A stretch of 64,000 bases of DNA from an uncultured Acidimicrobiia bacterium (GCA_903921205.1 CAIXPF010000034.1:51844-115843); one strand, 5' to 3'. Counted from the stretch's first letter, positions 1-10,028 are shown. Notes: generated from the letters alone by a model not told the origin. Translations and numbers: made by a program.

Positions 1-772
1 CGCAGCGCAGGCCTTCCTGATGGCCGACCGACGCACCGACCAGGAAGCTCGCCTGACGGCCGGCACGATCGACCATGGGCAACAGGTCGCATCCGTCGAC
101 CCGGTACAGCCCGACCGTACGGGCCGAGGCACCCGAGCCGGTGAGGACGAAGAGCACCGGGCGGGCCGTCTCACCGCCCGGCTCGCTGCCCGCGCCGAGT
201 ACCACGGCCCCGAGCACCCGGACCTCGCCCGGAGCAGGGTCCTCGGCGACGGCGGTGTCCGATCCCCCACCGGCGGCGAAGCTCACCCGCAGATGCCAAT
301 CGCCCGCCCCCGGCCGCGTCCCGACCGCGTAGCTCGTCACGGTGTCCGCCGCACCGTCGCCGTCGAGATCGGCGCTGAGCGTCCGCACCCGCGCCGCCCC
401 GGCCGGCAGGGCACCGAGCACAGCGCAGCGTGCCAGCGATGCCGCCCCGGTCTCGGTCGCCGGGGGCCGCGAGACCGTCGTCGAGGTCACCGGTACCGAC
501 GCCGTGGTGACGGACGCCGAGTTCCCCGGCCCTCCGGCACCGGCACCGGCGTTCGCTGACGCGCCGGAACCGGCCGGACCGGACCCGGGCCGCGTCCCCG
601 ACGGCGTTGCCACCGTCCCCGGCGACGCATCTGCGGGCCGGCTCGTACCGGCCGGCGATGCCAGCTCCACCGCGTCGTCCGCGCTACGGCACCCGCTGGT
701 CGCGCCGACCACGGCGGTCAGGGCGAGCAGCAGCACCAAGAGCGGTTTCCGACAACGGCCGGCTTCGAGCAA
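1..772 (-). CDS. putative secreted lipoprotein with Ca-binding-like DxDGDG repeat, 3' end outside window
   Basis: I read this by hand; it is not in the ORF track because it runs off the left edge. From a TTG start behind AGGAGGGA it is open for 257 codons. The N-terminus has basic residues, a leucine-rich core and a lipobox ending at Cys28 (GATSGC), so it should be a surface-anchored lipoprotein. Residues ~30-95 are a Gly/Ser/Thr/Pro-rich linker. A folded domain follows with LSADLDGDGAADTV, the acidic loop typical of FG-GAP/VCBS-like repeats. Function is unknown. The TTG start is inferred from the ribosome binding site and signal peptide. Confidence 0.7.
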   Translation of the reverse strand, partial: MLEAGRCRKPLLVLLLALTAVVGATSGCRSADDAVELASPAGTSRPADASPGTVATPSGTRPGSGPAGSGASANAGAGAGGPGNSASVTTASVPVTSTTVSRPPATETGAASLARCAVLGALPAGAARVRTLSADLDGDGAADTVTSYAVGTRPGAGDWHLRVSFAAGGGSDTAVAEDPAPGEVRVLGAVVLGAGSEPGGETARPVLFVLTGSGASARTVGLYRVDGCDLLPMVDRAGRQASFLVGASVGHQEGLRC

Positions 773-888
773 CGGATCCCTCCTGCGCGATCGCTCTCAG
801 GATACGGGGGCCCGGCCCGATCGGGACCGGACCCCGCACACGATCCCGGTCGGGGCGTCGCCGCATGCTCCAGAGCTCCGGTCAGACC

Positions 889-1740
889 TCAGCGGTCCTC
901 GGGCCGGTACAGGCGGATCGGGTGTGGCTCGGTGAGCCACTTCGCCTGCTTGCGCCACGGCTTGCCCGCCCGGAACCCGCCGTCGACCACCAGGGCGTGC
1001 CCGGTGATCCACTCGCTGTCGTCGGAGGCGAGGAACAGGGCGGCCTTGGCGATGTCGAGCGCCTCACCCATCCGGTGCATCGGCTGGGCGTCGACGCTGG
1101 CCGCCCGGGCCTTCTCGAGGGTCTTCTCGGCCGCTTCGCGACCTGCCGTGCCGAGCGGCTTGCCGGCATAGAGGGGGGTGGCGATGAAGCCGGGACAGAT
1201 GCAGTTGACCCGTACGTTCTGCTCGGCGAGTTCGTTGGCCACGGTGGTGGTGAGCTGGATGACCGCGGCCTTCGCCACGTTGTAGAGGTGTGCACCGACC
1301 CCGCCACCGAGCCCGGCGATGGAGGCCGTCGAGATGATCGAGCCCGACTCCTGGGCCTTGAGCACCGGGGCGGCGTACTTCATGCCGTAGAACACGCCCT
1401 TGAGCAGCACGTCGAAGGTGATGTCCCAGTCCTCGCTGGAGATGGACTGGATCGGGCCCATGGCGCCGCCGAACCCGGCGTTGTTGAACACCACGTCGAG
1501 GCGGCCGAACTGGTTGGTGGCCTCGTCGATGAGCGCAGCGACCTGCTCCTCCTTGGTCACGTTGCAGGGCAGGAAGGCGCAGCGGTCACCGAGACGGCCG
1601 GCGGTCTCCTCGCCGACCTCGGCCTGCATGTCGCCGATGACCACCGAGGCACCCTCGGCGATGAACAGTTCTGCGGTGGCGGCGCCGATGCCGCTCGCGC
1701 CACCGGTGATGACCGCGACCTTGCCGTCGAGCCGTCCCAT
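889..1740 (-). CDS. SDR family NAD(P)-dependent oxidoreductase
   Basis: Classical short-chain dehydrogenase of 283 aa. The Rossmann motif TGGASGIG lies at residues 12-19, NNAG at about 86-89, and the catalytic triad appears as Ser140, Tyr153 and Lys157 in the YNVAK context. The C-terminus carries the family's 'ITGHALVVDGGF' strand, the usual end of these proteins, followed by a ~30-residue extension. The ATG at 1740 was preferred over the 422-aa track start because the family begins about here and upstream translation is low complexity. It probably oxidises a secondary alcohol or reduces a ketone; substrate unknown. It is divergent from the oxygenase at 1850. Confidence 0.93.
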   Translation of the reverse strand: MGRLDGKVAVITGGASGIGAATAELFIAEGASVVIGDMQAEVGEETAGRLGDRCAFLPCNVTKEEQVAALIDEATNQFGRLDVVFNNAGFGGAMGPIQSISSEDWDITFDVLLKGVFYGMKYAAPVLKAQESGSIISTASIAGLGGGVGAHLYNVAKAAVIQLTTTVANELAEQNVRVNCICPGFIATPLYAGKPLGTAGREAAEKTLEKARAASVDAQPMHRMGEALDIAKAALFLASDDSEWITGHALVVDGGFRAGKPWRKQAKWLTEPHPIRLYRPEDR

Positions 1741-1849
1741 GGTTGTGTCTCCCCCGTTGCGGTGCCGGGCACTCCCTGTCCCGGCGGCGTGAGGGCCACC
1801 GTACCCGTCCGGCCACGGCGGCCGCCCCGCTGCCCGGACCGCCGGTAGC

Positions 1850-2941
1850 GTGTCCGCCGTGCGCGACGCCACCCCGACCGATGCGGCCACCGGCTTCACC
1901 GCGATCCCCGTGGTCGACCTCCGCCGTTGGGACCAGGGTGCGGCGGAACGGGCCCGCCTCGCCGACGAGGTCCGCCGGATCTGCCACGAGGTCGGCTTCT
2001 TCACGCTCGTGGGCCACGGCGTCGACGACGCCTTCCTCGACCGGTACGTCACGATGTTGCAGGCCTTCTTCGCCCTCGACGTGGCCGACAAGGCCCGAAT
2101 CGACAAGGTCGCCTCACCGCACTTCCGCGGCTGGGAACGGGTCGGTTCGGAGCTCACCGGCGGCCGGACCGACTACCGGGAACAGCTCGACGTGTCGAGC
2201 GAGCACCCGGCCTACCCCCGCGACGTCGAGCCGGAGTACCTGCGCCTCGACGGGCCCAACCAATGGCTGCCCGAGTCGGTGCTGCCCGGCTTCCGGGCCA
2301 CCGTGACGGAGTTCTTCGCCCGCATGGACGTGCTGGCGCACCGGATCATGGCGGTCGTGGCCACCGGGCTGGGCCTGCCCGAGCGGTACTTCGCCGAGAT
2401 GTTCGGGGAACGGCCGCACTCGCTGGCCAAGCTGATCAGCTACCCACCGACCCCGCCCGGCGAGGCCGGGGTCAACCCCCACCACGACGCCGGGTTCCTC
2501 ACGATCCTGCTGCAGCACGGGGTGGGCGGGCTGCAGGCGCTCTCCCCCGACGGCGCCTGGGTGGACATCGAGCCTCGTCCGGGCGCCTTCGTGATCAACA
2601 CCGGCGAGATGCTGCAGGAACTGTCCGGCAACTACGTCGTCGCCGCCACCCACCGGGTCATCACCGCCGAGGCCCGGTTCTCCTCGGCCTACTTCCACGG
2701 TCCGGACCTGCGGACCCCGCTCGACCCGCTGCCCCTCGACCCCCGTTTCGCCGACGCGGTCGCCGCCTCGGCCCGCCACGCCGGGGCAGGCTTCATGGCC
2801 CGCCGCAGCGAGCTCACCGACGGGATCGACGGTATCGCCAGCCGCGAGGGCGCCGGCGTCTACGGCCGCCAGCTGTGGAACTACTACAGCCGGAGTTACC
2901 CGGCGAACATGGCCCGCCACTACGGCGCGGGCGGGGCCTGA
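1850..2941 (+). CDS. isopenicillin N synthase-like 2-oxoglutarate/Fe(II)-dependent dioxygenase
   Basis: 363 aa with a GTG start. It has the DIOX_N region (residues ~18-130) followed by the double-stranded beta-helix. Iron ligands are visible as H211-x-D213 and H268, and the co-substrate-binding R276-x-S278 follows. Length fits the IPNS/flavonol-synthase-like family (about 320-360). It would use Fe(II) and probably 2-oxoglutarate and O2 to hydroxylate or desaturate a small molecule; the substrate cannot be inferred. It is divergent from the SDR with about 109 bp between starts, so the two may share a control region. Confidence 0.9.
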   Translation: MSAVRDATPTDAATGFTAIPVVDLRRWDQGAAERARLADEVRRICHEVGFFTLVGHGVDDAFLDRYVTMLQAFFALDVADKARIDKVASPHFRGWERVGSELTGGRTDYREQLDVSSEHPAYPRDVEPEYLRLDGPNQWLPESVLPGFRATVTEFFARMDVLAHRIMAVVATGLGLPERYFAEMFGERPHSLAKLISYPPTPPGEAGVNPHHDAGFLTILLQHGVGGLQALSPDGAWVDIEPRPGAFVINTGEMLQELSGNYVVAATHRVITAEARFSSAYFHGPDLRTPLDPLPLDPRFADAVAASARHAGAGFMARRSELTDGIDGIASREGAGVYGRQLWNYYSRSYPANMARHYGAGGA

Positions 2942-2955
2942 CGCCACAGCCGGCG

Positions 2956-2989
2956 GGCGGGACCCGGCCGAACGCCGGCCGGTCCCGCC
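2956..2989. terminator. bidirectional hairpin terminator
   Basis: The arms GGCGGGACC(C)GGCCG and CGGCCGGTCCCGCC form a 14-bp stem with one bulged C and a 5-nt loop, placed between the stops of the convergent genes at 2941 and 3002. There is no U-tract, as is common for high-GC actinobacterial terminators. Confidence 0.65.
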
Positions 2990-3001
2990 GACCGACCGGA
3001 C

Positions 3002-4207
3002 CTACCGGCGGATGGTCGCCTTCTCGACCGACGCTCCGACCACCGGGATCTCGTCATCGGCCAACGGCTGCATCCAGTTCTTGCGGGCCAGCGCAGCCTC
3101 CAGGTAGGGCGCCAGCTCGGCGGCCTTGCGGGCCTCGTGCGCCTCCCGGGCGGGCTCGAAGTGCGGCAGCACCTCGGTGCCGAACAGCTCGAGCGAGTTG
3201 CAGATGTCCTCGTGGCGGTTCAACCCGCCCTGCTGCAGGAAGATCACCTGGTCGACCCCGACCTCCTCGTAGGCCCGCACCAGCTCACCGAACTGCGCCG
3301 GCGTCCCGATGCCGGCGGCCGGCTTGGACAGGCCACGGGTCGAGGACTGGGCCAGGTAGTCCTCCCACAGGGTGGTGCGGCCCGGCACGTTGGGCTTCTC
3401 CACCAGGGCCCGCATGGCGTAGTTGAAGAACCGGAACCCGTCGATGCCCTTCTGCACCGCCCGCTCGGGGTCGTGGTCGAGCGAGAACGGCGCCACCATC
3501 GCGATGTTGGCGTTGACCGCATGGCCCAGCGGCACGCACTCCTCGGAGCGGATGATCGAGTAGTAGGCGTCGGCCCAGCGCCTGGCCTCGTCGGGATCGA
3601 CGAAGCTGAACGCCAGCGCCCCCAGGCCGTTGCGGGCCGCCGTCTCGATGGTGGCCCGGTTGGTGCAGGCCATCCACATCGGCGGGTGCGGCTTCTGCAC
3701 CGGCTTGGGCAGCACGTTGCGGCACGGCATCGAGAAGTACTGGCCCTCGTAGCCGGGGTAGGGGTCCATCGCCATCATGTTGGCGATCTGCTCGGCGGCC
3801 TCGAGGGCCATCGCCCGCTTCTCCTTGCCGCTGATGTTGAAGCCCCGCAGCTCCATGCGGGTGGCGCTCTCGCCGATGCCGAGCTCGGCCCGGCCCTGCG
3901 ACACGAGGTCCAACATGCCGACCGCCTCGGCGGTACGGGCCGGGTGGTTGTAGAGCGGGATCACCTGGCGGATGCCGAACCCGACCCGGATGCGTTCGGT
4001 CTTGGCCGCCAAGGCCGACAGGAACACCTCCGACGCCGAGCAGTGGGAGTACTCGTCGAGGAAGTGGTGCTCCACCGCCCAGGCATGGTGGATACCGAGC
4101 TTGTCGGCCAGCACCACCTGCTCGATGGCCTCCTGGACCAGGCGCAGCTCGGCCTGCTCGTCCCACGGCTTGGGCAACTGCAACTCGTAGAACACCCCGA
4201 AACGCAT
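3002..4207 (-). CDS. LLM class flavin-dependent oxidoreductase (bacterial luciferase-like)
   Basis: 401 aa from ATG 4207 (MRFGVFYELQLPKPW), the usual family N-terminus; the track's longer start adds an unrelated 18 residues. The luciferase-like TIM-barrel hallmark WAVEHHF is at ~43-49, followed by the RIRVGFGIRQVIPLYNHPAR strand and the RAELGIG segment. Such enzymes use FMNH2 or F420H2 with O2 to oxidise small organics; cofactor and substrate are not decidable here. The C-terminal ~70 residues extend beyond the core barrel. It follows acsA-type aacS (4304-6286) on the same strand with a 96-bp gap that contains a palindrome, so it may have its own promoter. Confidence 0.88.
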   Translation of the reverse strand: MRFGVFYELQLPKPWDEQAELRLVQEAIEQVVLADKLGIHHAWAVEHHFLDEYSHCSASEVFLSALAAKTERIRVGFGIRQVIPLYNHPARTAEAVGMLDLVSQGRAELGIGESATRMELRGFNISGKEKRAMALEAAEQIANMMAMDPYPGYEGQYFSMPCRNVLPKPVQKPHPPMWMACTNRATIETAARNGLGALAFSFVDPDEARRWADAYYSIIRSEECVPLGHAVNANIAMVAPFSLDHDPERAVQKGIDGFRFFNYAMRALVEKPNVPGRTTLWEDYLAQSSTRGLSKPAAGIGTPAQFGELVRAYEEVGVDQVIFLQQGGLNRHEDICNSLELFGTEVLPHFEPAREAHEARKAAELAPYLEAALARKNWMQPLADDEIPVVGASVEKATIRR

Positions 4208-4235
4208 CGTTCGAACCCCCCAGATCCAGATGCAG

Positions 4236-4253
4236 CGATGATGCTCGTCATCG
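4236..4253. promoter_or_regulatory. palindrome upstream of LLM gene
   Basis: CGATGA-TGCTCG-TCATCG has perfect 6-bp arms and starts 29 bp upstream of the LLM start codon. It could be an operator for a dimeric repressor. No regulator is encoded next to it. Confidence 0.3.
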
Positions 4254-4303
4254 TCGGTCACCGCCCCGCCCGGAAGCGAATCGGGCGAGGTGATGGCCGC
4301 CCC

Positions 4304-6286
4304 TCAGCGGGTGCGGGCGAACTCCTCGAACGCACTCAGCGACTCGGGGTTGGCCAGCGAACCCTTGCTCGCCACCTTGTCGGCCTCGGCGCCCTGCAGG
4401 ATGCGCTTGACCGGCAGCTCCAGCTTCTTGCCCGACAGGGTGCGGGGCACCGCTGCCACCGCGACCATACGGTCTGGTACGTGGCGGGGTGAGAGGTCGG
4501 CGCGCAGGGCGGCGGCGACCTTGCCCCGCAGGGCGTCGTCGAGCTCGACACCCGGTTGCAGCACCACGAACAGCAGCAGCTCACCGGCGGTGCCCCCGGC
4601 GTCCTCGAGGTGGACCACCAGGCTGTCCGCCACCTCGGGCAGGCCCTCCACCACCGAATAGAACTCGGAGGTGCCCAGCCGGACGCCGCCCCGGTTCAGC
4701 GTGGCGTCGGAGCGGCCGGAGATCACGCAGGAACCGTGCTCGGTGAAGGTCAGCCAGTCGCCGTGCCGCCACACGCCGGGGAAGTCCTCGAAGTAGGCGG
4801 CGCGGTACTTGGCGCCGTCGGGATCGTTCCAGAAGCCCACCGGCATCGACGGCATCGGCTCGGTCACCACCAACTCGCCGGTCTCGCCCTGCGGGACCGC
4901 GGTGGCGTCGGGCCCGAAGGCCTCCAGCTTGCAGCCCAGGTACGGCCGGGACATCTCGCCCGACCACACCGGGGTGAGGGTGGTCATTCCCACGAACGCC
5001 GAGGCGATGTCGGTGCCGCCGGACACCGAGTTGAGGAACAGCCGCTCACCGAGCTGCTCGTAGAGGTAGTCGAACGCCTCCGGCGGCAACGGCGCCCCGG
5101 TGGAGGCGACGTTGCGGATGGCCGACAGGTCGCCGGCATCGGCCAGGTCCAGGCCCTGCTTGCGGCAGGACACGTAGTACGGCGCCGAGCCTCCGAAGAA
5201 CGTGAGCTTCTCCTCGGCGGCCATCGTCCACAGGCCCAGGGCGTCGGGGAAGAGCGGGTTGCCGTCGAGGCAGACCAGCGTGGCGCCGAACAGCAAGGTC
5301 GACAGCACGTAGTTCCACATCATCCAGCCCGTGGTGGAGAACCAGAACAGGCGGTCGTGGGGCTTCACGTCGTTGAACAGGCCGAGCAGCTTGTGGTGCT
5401 CGAGGGTGACCCCGCCGTGGCCGTGCACGATGGCCTTGGGCAGCCCGGTGGTGCCCGAGGAGTACAGCACGTAGAGCGGGTGGGTGAACGGCATCGGGTC
5501 GAACAGGGCGGCGCCGTCAGCAGGCTCGGCGGCGAGCAACTCGTCCCAGGTCATGGCGTCGGGCACCCGGGTGGGGTCGGGGTCGAGGTAGGGCAGCACC
5601 ACCGTGGTCTGCACCGTGGGCAGCGCGGCACGGATGGCGGCGACCTCGGCCACCCGGTCCATCACCCGGTCCCCGAAGCGGTAGCCGTCGACCACCAGCA
5701 GCACCTTGGGCTCGATCTGGCCGAAGCGGTCCACCACCGAGCGGGTGCCGAACTCGGGCGCACAGGTCGACCACACCGCGCCCATCGACGTGGCGGCCAG
5801 GAAGGCCACGATGGTCTCGGGCACGTGCGGCAGGTAGGCGGCCACCCGGTCGCCGGCGACCACGCCGAGCTGCTGCAGGCCGGCGCGACAGCGGGCCACC
5901 GCGGCGGCGAGCTCGCCGTAGGTCATCTCGGTGCGGGGCCGGGTCTGGGACCGGCCGACCAGGGCGACCCGGTCGCGGTTGGCCGGGTCGGTGGCCACCC
6001 GCAGGATGTGCCCGGCGTAGTTGACGGTGGCGCCCTCGAACCACCGGGCACCCGGCATCACCGGGTCGGCCAACACCTGCGCGTAGGGCGTGGCCGACTC
6101 GATGTCGAAGTAGTCCCAGATCGACTGCCAGAACCCCCCGAGGTCGGTGACCGACCAGTTCCACAGGGTGTCGTAGTCGTCGAAGTGGCCGATCTCCTGC
6201 TCGCGCAGCCATTCGACGTAATGCCCGAGGTTGGACCCCGCCTTCTCACGGTCGGTCGGGTCCCACAGCAGATCACCAGCAGCCAT
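4304..6286 (-). CDS. acetoacetate--CoA ligase
   Basis: 660 aa, the normal length for acetoacetyl-CoA synthetase. The N-terminal DPTDREKAGSNLGHYVEWL region matches the ACAS_N-type start, which is why ATG 6286 is chosen over the 713-aa track ORF. The adenylation P-loop is YSSGTTGLPKAIVHGHGG, and the C-terminal SGKKLELPVKRIL carries the catalytic Lys. It activates acetoacetate (ketone-body or PHB-related, leucine catabolism) with ATP and CoA in the cytosol. It lies downstream of glnS with a 61-bp gap and upstream of the LLM gene; joint transcription is possible but not shown. Confidence 0.93.
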   Translation of the reverse strand: MAAGDLLWDPTDREKAGSNLGHYVEWLREQEIGHFDDYDTLWNWSVTDLGGFWQSIWDYFDIESATPYAQVLADPVMPGARWFEGATVNYAGHILRVATDPANRDRVALVGRSQTRPRTEMTYGELAAAVARCRAGLQQLGVVAGDRVAAYLPHVPETIVAFLAATSMGAVWSTCAPEFGTRSVVDRFGQIEPKVLLVVDGYRFGDRVMDRVAEVAAIRAALPTVQTTVVLPYLDPDPTRVPDAMTWDELLAAEPADGAALFDPMPFTHPLYVLYSSGTTGLPKAIVHGHGGVTLEHHKLLGLFNDVKPHDRLFWFSTTGWMMWNYVLSTLLFGATLVCLDGNPLFPDALGLWTMAAEEKLTFFGGSAPYYVSCRKQGLDLADAGDLSAIRNVASTGAPLPPEAFDYLYEQLGERLFLNSVSGGTDIASAFVGMTTLTPVWSGEMSRPYLGCKLEAFGPDATAVPQGETGELVVTEPMPSMPVGFWNDPDGAKYRAAYFEDFPGVWRHGDWLTFTEHGSCVISGRSDATLNRGGVRLGTSEFYSVVEGLPEVADSLVVHLEDAGGTAGELLLFVVLQPGVELDDALRGKVAAALRADLSPRHVPDRMVAVAAVPRTLSGKKLELPVKRILQGAEADKVASKGSLANPESLSAFEEFARTR

Positions 6287-6347
6287 GGGCGCGAAGCTAG
6301 ACCGGCGGGCAGCGCCGGCGGGAGTGGCCGGCCGGACGCCGCCCGGC

Positions 6348-8069
6348 TCAGCCCTGGCGTTTGCGGATCTTGGCCCAGTCGTCGCGCAGGCCGACCGTGC
6401 GGTGGAACAGGCCCGGTCGGTCGGCGTCGGCGCAGTAGTAGCCAAGACGCTCGAACTGCACCCGCTGCGACGGTGCCGCCTCGGCCAGCGCCGGTTCGAG
6501 CTTGGCCCCGGAGATCACCTCGAGGGAGGCCGGGTTGAGGAAGTCCAACGGGTCGCGACCCTCGTGGGCGTCAGGGTGTGCCTCGGTGAACAGCCGGTTG
6601 TAGTGGCGTACCTCGGCATCGACGGCATGGGCTGCGGACACCCAGTGCAGCGTGGTCTTGACCTTGCGCCCGTCGGGCGACTGCCCGCCGGCGGTGGCCG
6701 GGTCATAGGTGCAGCGCAGCTCGACGATCTCGCCGTCGTCGTTCTTGACCACGTCGGTGCAGCGGATGAAGTAGGCGTAGCGCAGCCGCACCTCGTTGCC
6801 GGGCGACAGCCGGTAGAACTTCGGTGCCGGGACCTCCATGAAGTCGTCGGCCTCGAGGTACAGCTCACGCGAGAACGGCACCTGCCGGGTCCCGGCGGTG
6901 GGGTCCTCGGGGTTGTTGACCGCCTCGAGCCATTCCACCTGGCCCTCGGGGTAGTTCTCGATGACCACCTTGATGGGCCGCAGCACCGCGGTGCGCCGCA
7001 ACGAGGTGCGGTTCAACTCGTCACGCACGAACGACTCGAGCAGCTCGATCTCGTGGATGGAGTTCACCTTTGCCACACCGATGTGGGCGCAGAACGCCCG
7101 CAGCGCCTCGGGCGGATAGCCCAGCCGGCGCAGGCCCCGCAGGGTGGGCATGCGGGGGTCGTCCCAGCCCTCGACGAGGCCGTGGGTCACCAGGTGCAGC
7201 AACTTGCGCTTGGACAGAACGGTGTAGGTGAGCTGCAGACGGGCGAACTCGTACTGGTGGGGATGGTTGCCCGGCACCGCCAGCGTGTCGAGCTCGCCGA
7301 GCTCGCCGAGACGGTCGAGGAACCAGTCGTAGAGCGGACGGTGGGCGTCGAACTCGAGGGTGCACACCGAATGGGTGGTGCCCTCGATGGCGTCGGACTG
7401 GCCGTGGGCCCAGTCATAGGTCGGGTAGATCGGCCAGCGGTCGCCGGTGCGGTGATGGTGGGCATGGCGGATGCGGTACAGCACCGGGTCGCGCAGCTGC
7501 GGGTTGGGGTGCGCCATGTCGATCCGGGCCCGCAGCACCCGGGCGCCGTCGGGGAACTCCCCCGCCCGCATCCCGCGGAACAGCGCCAGGTTCTCCTCGA
7601 CGGTGCGGGTCCGGAACGGGCTGTCGGTGCCCGGCTCGGTGAACCCGCCGCGTTGGGCGGAGATGGTCTCGGCGTCCTGGTCGTCGACGTAGGCCAGCCC
7701 GGCACCGATCAGCCGCTCGGCCCACCGGTAGAGCTGCTCGAAGTAGTCCGAGGCGTAGCGGGTCTCGCCCGGTTCGAAGCCCAGCCAACGCACGTCGGTC
7801 TCGATGCCGGTCACGTAGTCGACGCTCTCGGTCTCGGGGTTGGTGTCGTCCATGCGCAGCCGGCACAGGCCCCCGAACTCGGCCGCGACCCCGAAGTTCA
7901 GGCAGATCGACTTGGCATGACCGATGTGCAGGTACCCGTTGGGCTCCGGTGGGAACCGGGTCTGCACCCGACCTGCGAAGGTGCCCTCCTGCTGGTCGCG
8001 CTGGACCTGCTCGCGAATGAAATCGACGTGGTGGGGGGCACTCGTTGGATCGCCGGCCGGGTTGCTCAC
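6348..8069 (-). CDS. glnS: glutaminyl-tRNA synthetase
   Basis: Class I aa[16 protein letters not shown] contains the HIGH motif (residues ~49-52), LSKRKL is the KMSKS-like loop, and the C-terminal anticodon-binding beta-barrels end with [16 protein letters not shown]. At 573 aa it is close to the E. coli enzyme. The GTG at 8069 (VSNPAGDP) is preferred; the track start at 8105 is a TTG giving a non-homologous 12-residue lead, and neither has a good ribosome binding site. It charges tRNA-Gln directly. Its presence is noteworthy because many actinobacteria rely on GatCAB transamidation. Confidence 0.95.
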   Translation of the reverse strand: MSNPAGDPTSAPHHVDFIREQVQRDQQEGTFAGRVQTRFPPEPNGYLHIGHAKSICLNFGVAAEFGGLCRLRMDDTNPETESVDYVTGIETDVRWLGFEPGETRYASDYFEQLYRWAERLIGAGLAYVDDQDAETISAQRGGFTEPGTDSPFRTRTVEENLALFRGMRAGEFPDGARVLRARIDMAHPNPQLRDPVLYRIRHAHHHRTGDRWPIYPTYDWAHGQSDAIEGTTHSVCTLEFDAHRPLYDWFLDRLGELGELDTLAVPGNHPHQYEFARLQLTYTVLSKRKLLHLVTHGLVEGWDDPRMPTLRGLRRLGYPPEALRAFCAHIGVAKVNSIHEIELLESFVRDELNRTSLRRTAVLRPIKVVIENYPEGQVEWLEAVNNPEDPTAGTRQVPFSRELYLEADDFMEVPAPKFYRLSPGNEVRLRYAYFIRCTDVVKNDDGEIVELRCTYDPATAGGQSPDGRKVKTTLHWVSAAHAVDAEVRHYNRLFTEAHPDAHEGRDPLDFLNPASLEVISGAKLEPALAEAAPSQRVQFERLGYYCADADRPGLFHRTVGLRDDWAKIRKRQG

Positions 8070-8139
8070 CGTGCAATGCTCGCCGCTGGGCACGCCACAG
8101 GACAAGCACCCCTGCGCGGCGGGCCCGCCGGACGCGGCA

Positions 8140-8994
8140 TCACCGGCTGGCGGCGCTGGTGAAGCGGCGCACGGTGAGGGTGGCGAACACCACGATGATG
8201 CCGAGCGCCCACAGCAGCGACTGCCATGCTGCGCCGCCGGGATCCTGGCCGTTGTAGAGCGCCCGGGCGGCGTCGGTGACCAGGGTGAAGGGGTTGTGCT
8301 CGGCCAGCGTACGCACCCACGGTGCCATCTGGGTCGGGTCGACGAAGGCCGACGAGACGAAGGTGAGCGGGAACATCCAGATGAACCCGGCCGAGTTCGC
8401 CGCCTCGACGGAACGGACGGACAACCCGATGAGGGCCTGGATCCAACTGAACGCGTAGCTGAACACCAGCAGCAGCCCGGTGGCGGCCAGCCCGCGGAGC
8501 AGACCGCCCTCGAAGCGGAACCCGATGATGAACGCCACCACCAGCATCACGCTGAAGGTGATGAGGTTGCGCAAGGCGTCGCTGACGGTGCGGCCGATGA
8601 GCACCGCCGACTGCGAGATGGGCAGCGACCGCAGCCGGTCGATGAAGCCCTTCTGCAGGTCCTCGGCGAGGCCGACGCCGGTGAACGCCGAGCCGAACAC
8701 CACGGTCTGGGCGAAGATCCCCGGCATCAGGTACTGCGTGTAGGACATGCCCGGGATCTCGATGGAGCCGCCGAACACGTAGCGGAACAACACCACGAAC
8801 ATGATCGGCTGCAGGGTGGCGAAGATCAGCAGCTCCGGGTTGCGGGGCATGGCCCGCAGGTGCCGGGTCGCCTCGTTCCACGAGTCGCGCAGGGCCCAGC
8901 GCACCCCGCCCGGCACGTCGCCGGCCCAGACCCGGCCCGGCTCGCCGGCGCCGGCGCCGGTCGTGGTGGTGGTGCTGACAGTCGGGGCACTCAT
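8140..8994 (-). CDS. ABC-2 type transporter permease (DrrB-like)
   Basis: 284 aa integral membrane protein of the ABC-2 family. After a Ser/Thr/Gly-rich cytosolic N-terminus there are about six membrane segments (for example [20 protein letters not shown] and the C-terminal [16 protein letters not shown]), with the [16 protein letters not shown] loop typical of DrrB/NodJ-like permeases. Its ATG at 8994 overlaps the stop of the ATPase gene as ATGA, indicating translational coupling. Together they form a two-gene exporter, probably for a lipid or a hydrophobic drug-like molecule. Confidence 0.93.
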   Translation of the reverse strand: MSAPTVSTTTTTGAGAGEPGRVWAGDVPGGVRWALRDSWNEATRHLRAMPRNPELLIFATLQPIMFVVLFRYVFGGSIEIPGMSYTQYLMPGIFAQTVVFGSAFTGVGLAEDLQKGFIDRLRSLPISQSAVLIGRTVSDALRNLITFSVMLVVAFIIGFRFEGGLLRGLAATGLLLVFSYAFSWIQALIGLSVRSVEAANSAGFIWMFPLTFVSSAFVDPTQMAPWVRTLAEHNPFTLVTDAARALYNGQDPGGAAWQSLLWALGIIVVFATLTVRRFTSAASR

Positions 8995-9938
8995 GCGGCG
9001 GACTCCGTGCCGTGCCCGGTCAGGTTCAGGAACACGTCGTCGAGGGTAGGACGGTGCAGCACCAGGTCGTGCACCACCACACCGGCGGCGTCGAGGTCGC
9101 GCACCAGGTCGGGGGTGGTCACCCCGGCCCGCACCCCGACCGTGAGCTCGCGTCCTTCGCGAACCGGGGGAACCGACCCGTGCCGGTGGGCGGCCAGGGC
9201 CGCGAGCACCGCCTCGGGATCGCCCTCGCCGTCGAGGGTGATGGTCACCCGGTCGCCGCCCATACGGGTCTTCAGCTGGTCGGAGGTGCCCTCGGCGATC
9301 ACCCGGCCGTGGTCGATGACCACCATCCGGTCGGCGAGGCGGTCGGCCTCCTCGAGGTACTGGGTGGTCAGCAACGTGGTCGTGCCCTCGCTGACAAGGC
9401 CTTCGATGAGCTCCCACATGCCCAGGCGGCTGCGGGGATCGAGCCCGGTGGTCGGCTCGTCGAGGAAGAGCACCTTGGGCCGGGCCACCAGGCTCATGGC
9501 GATGTCGAGCCGCCGCCGCATGCCACCCGAGAAGCCCTTGACGGGGCGATCGGCGGCGTCGGAGAGGTCGAACTCGGCGAGCAGCTCGGCGGCGCGCACC
9601 TTGGCCTGACGGCCCGGCAGGCGGAAGAACCGGCCGATCAGCACCAGGTTCTCACGGGCGGTCAGCCGTTCGTCGACCGCGGCGTACTGGCCGGTCAGGC
9701 CGATCCGGGCCCGGACCCGCTGCGGCTCGGCCGCCACGTCGATCCCGTCGATGAACGCCCGGCCGCCGTCGGGGCGCAGCAGGGTGGTGAGGATGCGCAC
9801 CGCGGTGGTCTTGCCGGCACCGTTGGGGCCGAGCACCCCCAGCACGGTGCCGCGCTCGAGGGACAGGTCGAGGCCGCGCAGGGCCTCCGTGTCGCCGAAG
9901 CGCTTGATCAGTCCTTCGGCGTGCACCACCGCCGTCAT
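8991..9938 (-). CDS. daunorubicin-resistance-type ABC transporter ATP-binding protein (DrrA-like)
   Basis: 315 aa. Walker A GPNGAGKTT, signature FSGGMRRRLD, Walker B VLFLDEPTTGLD and the downstream switch His region (LLTTQYLEEADRL) are intact. The C-terminal ~90 residues form the DUF4162-like domain found in DrrA proteins. It powers the permease encoded immediately downstream (4-bp overlap). No regulator or biosynthetic cluster is adjacent, so the substrate is unknown. Confidence 0.95.
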   Translation of the reverse strand: MTAVVHAEGLIKRFGDTEALRGLDLSLERGTVLGVLGPNGAGKTTAVRILTTLLRPDGGRAFIDGIDVAAEPQRVRARIGLTGQYAAVDERLTARENLVLIGRFFRLPGRQAKVRAAELLAEFDLSDAADRPVKGFSGGMRRRLDIAMSLVARPKVLFLDEPTTGLDPRSRLGMWELIEGLVSEGTTTLLTTQYLEEADRLADRMVVIDHGRVIAEGTSDQLKTRMGGDRVTITLDGEGDPEAVLAALAAHRHGSVPPVREGRELTVGVRAGVTTPDLVRDLDAAGVVVHDLVLHRPTLDDVFLNLTGHGTESAA

Positions 9939-10028
9939 GGCTGTCCTCCTGGTACCGGGCGTCCGCCGGGCACTGCGGCCAACCTACCGACGGTGCGGAT
10001 TCCGTCAGCCGGCGGCGTCGAGCTCACG

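Noticed and set aside
4208-4225. GTTCGAACCCCCC as a tRNA T-arm
   Set aside because: No matching acceptor, D or anticodon stems on either strand; it is promoter-region sequence of the LLM gene.
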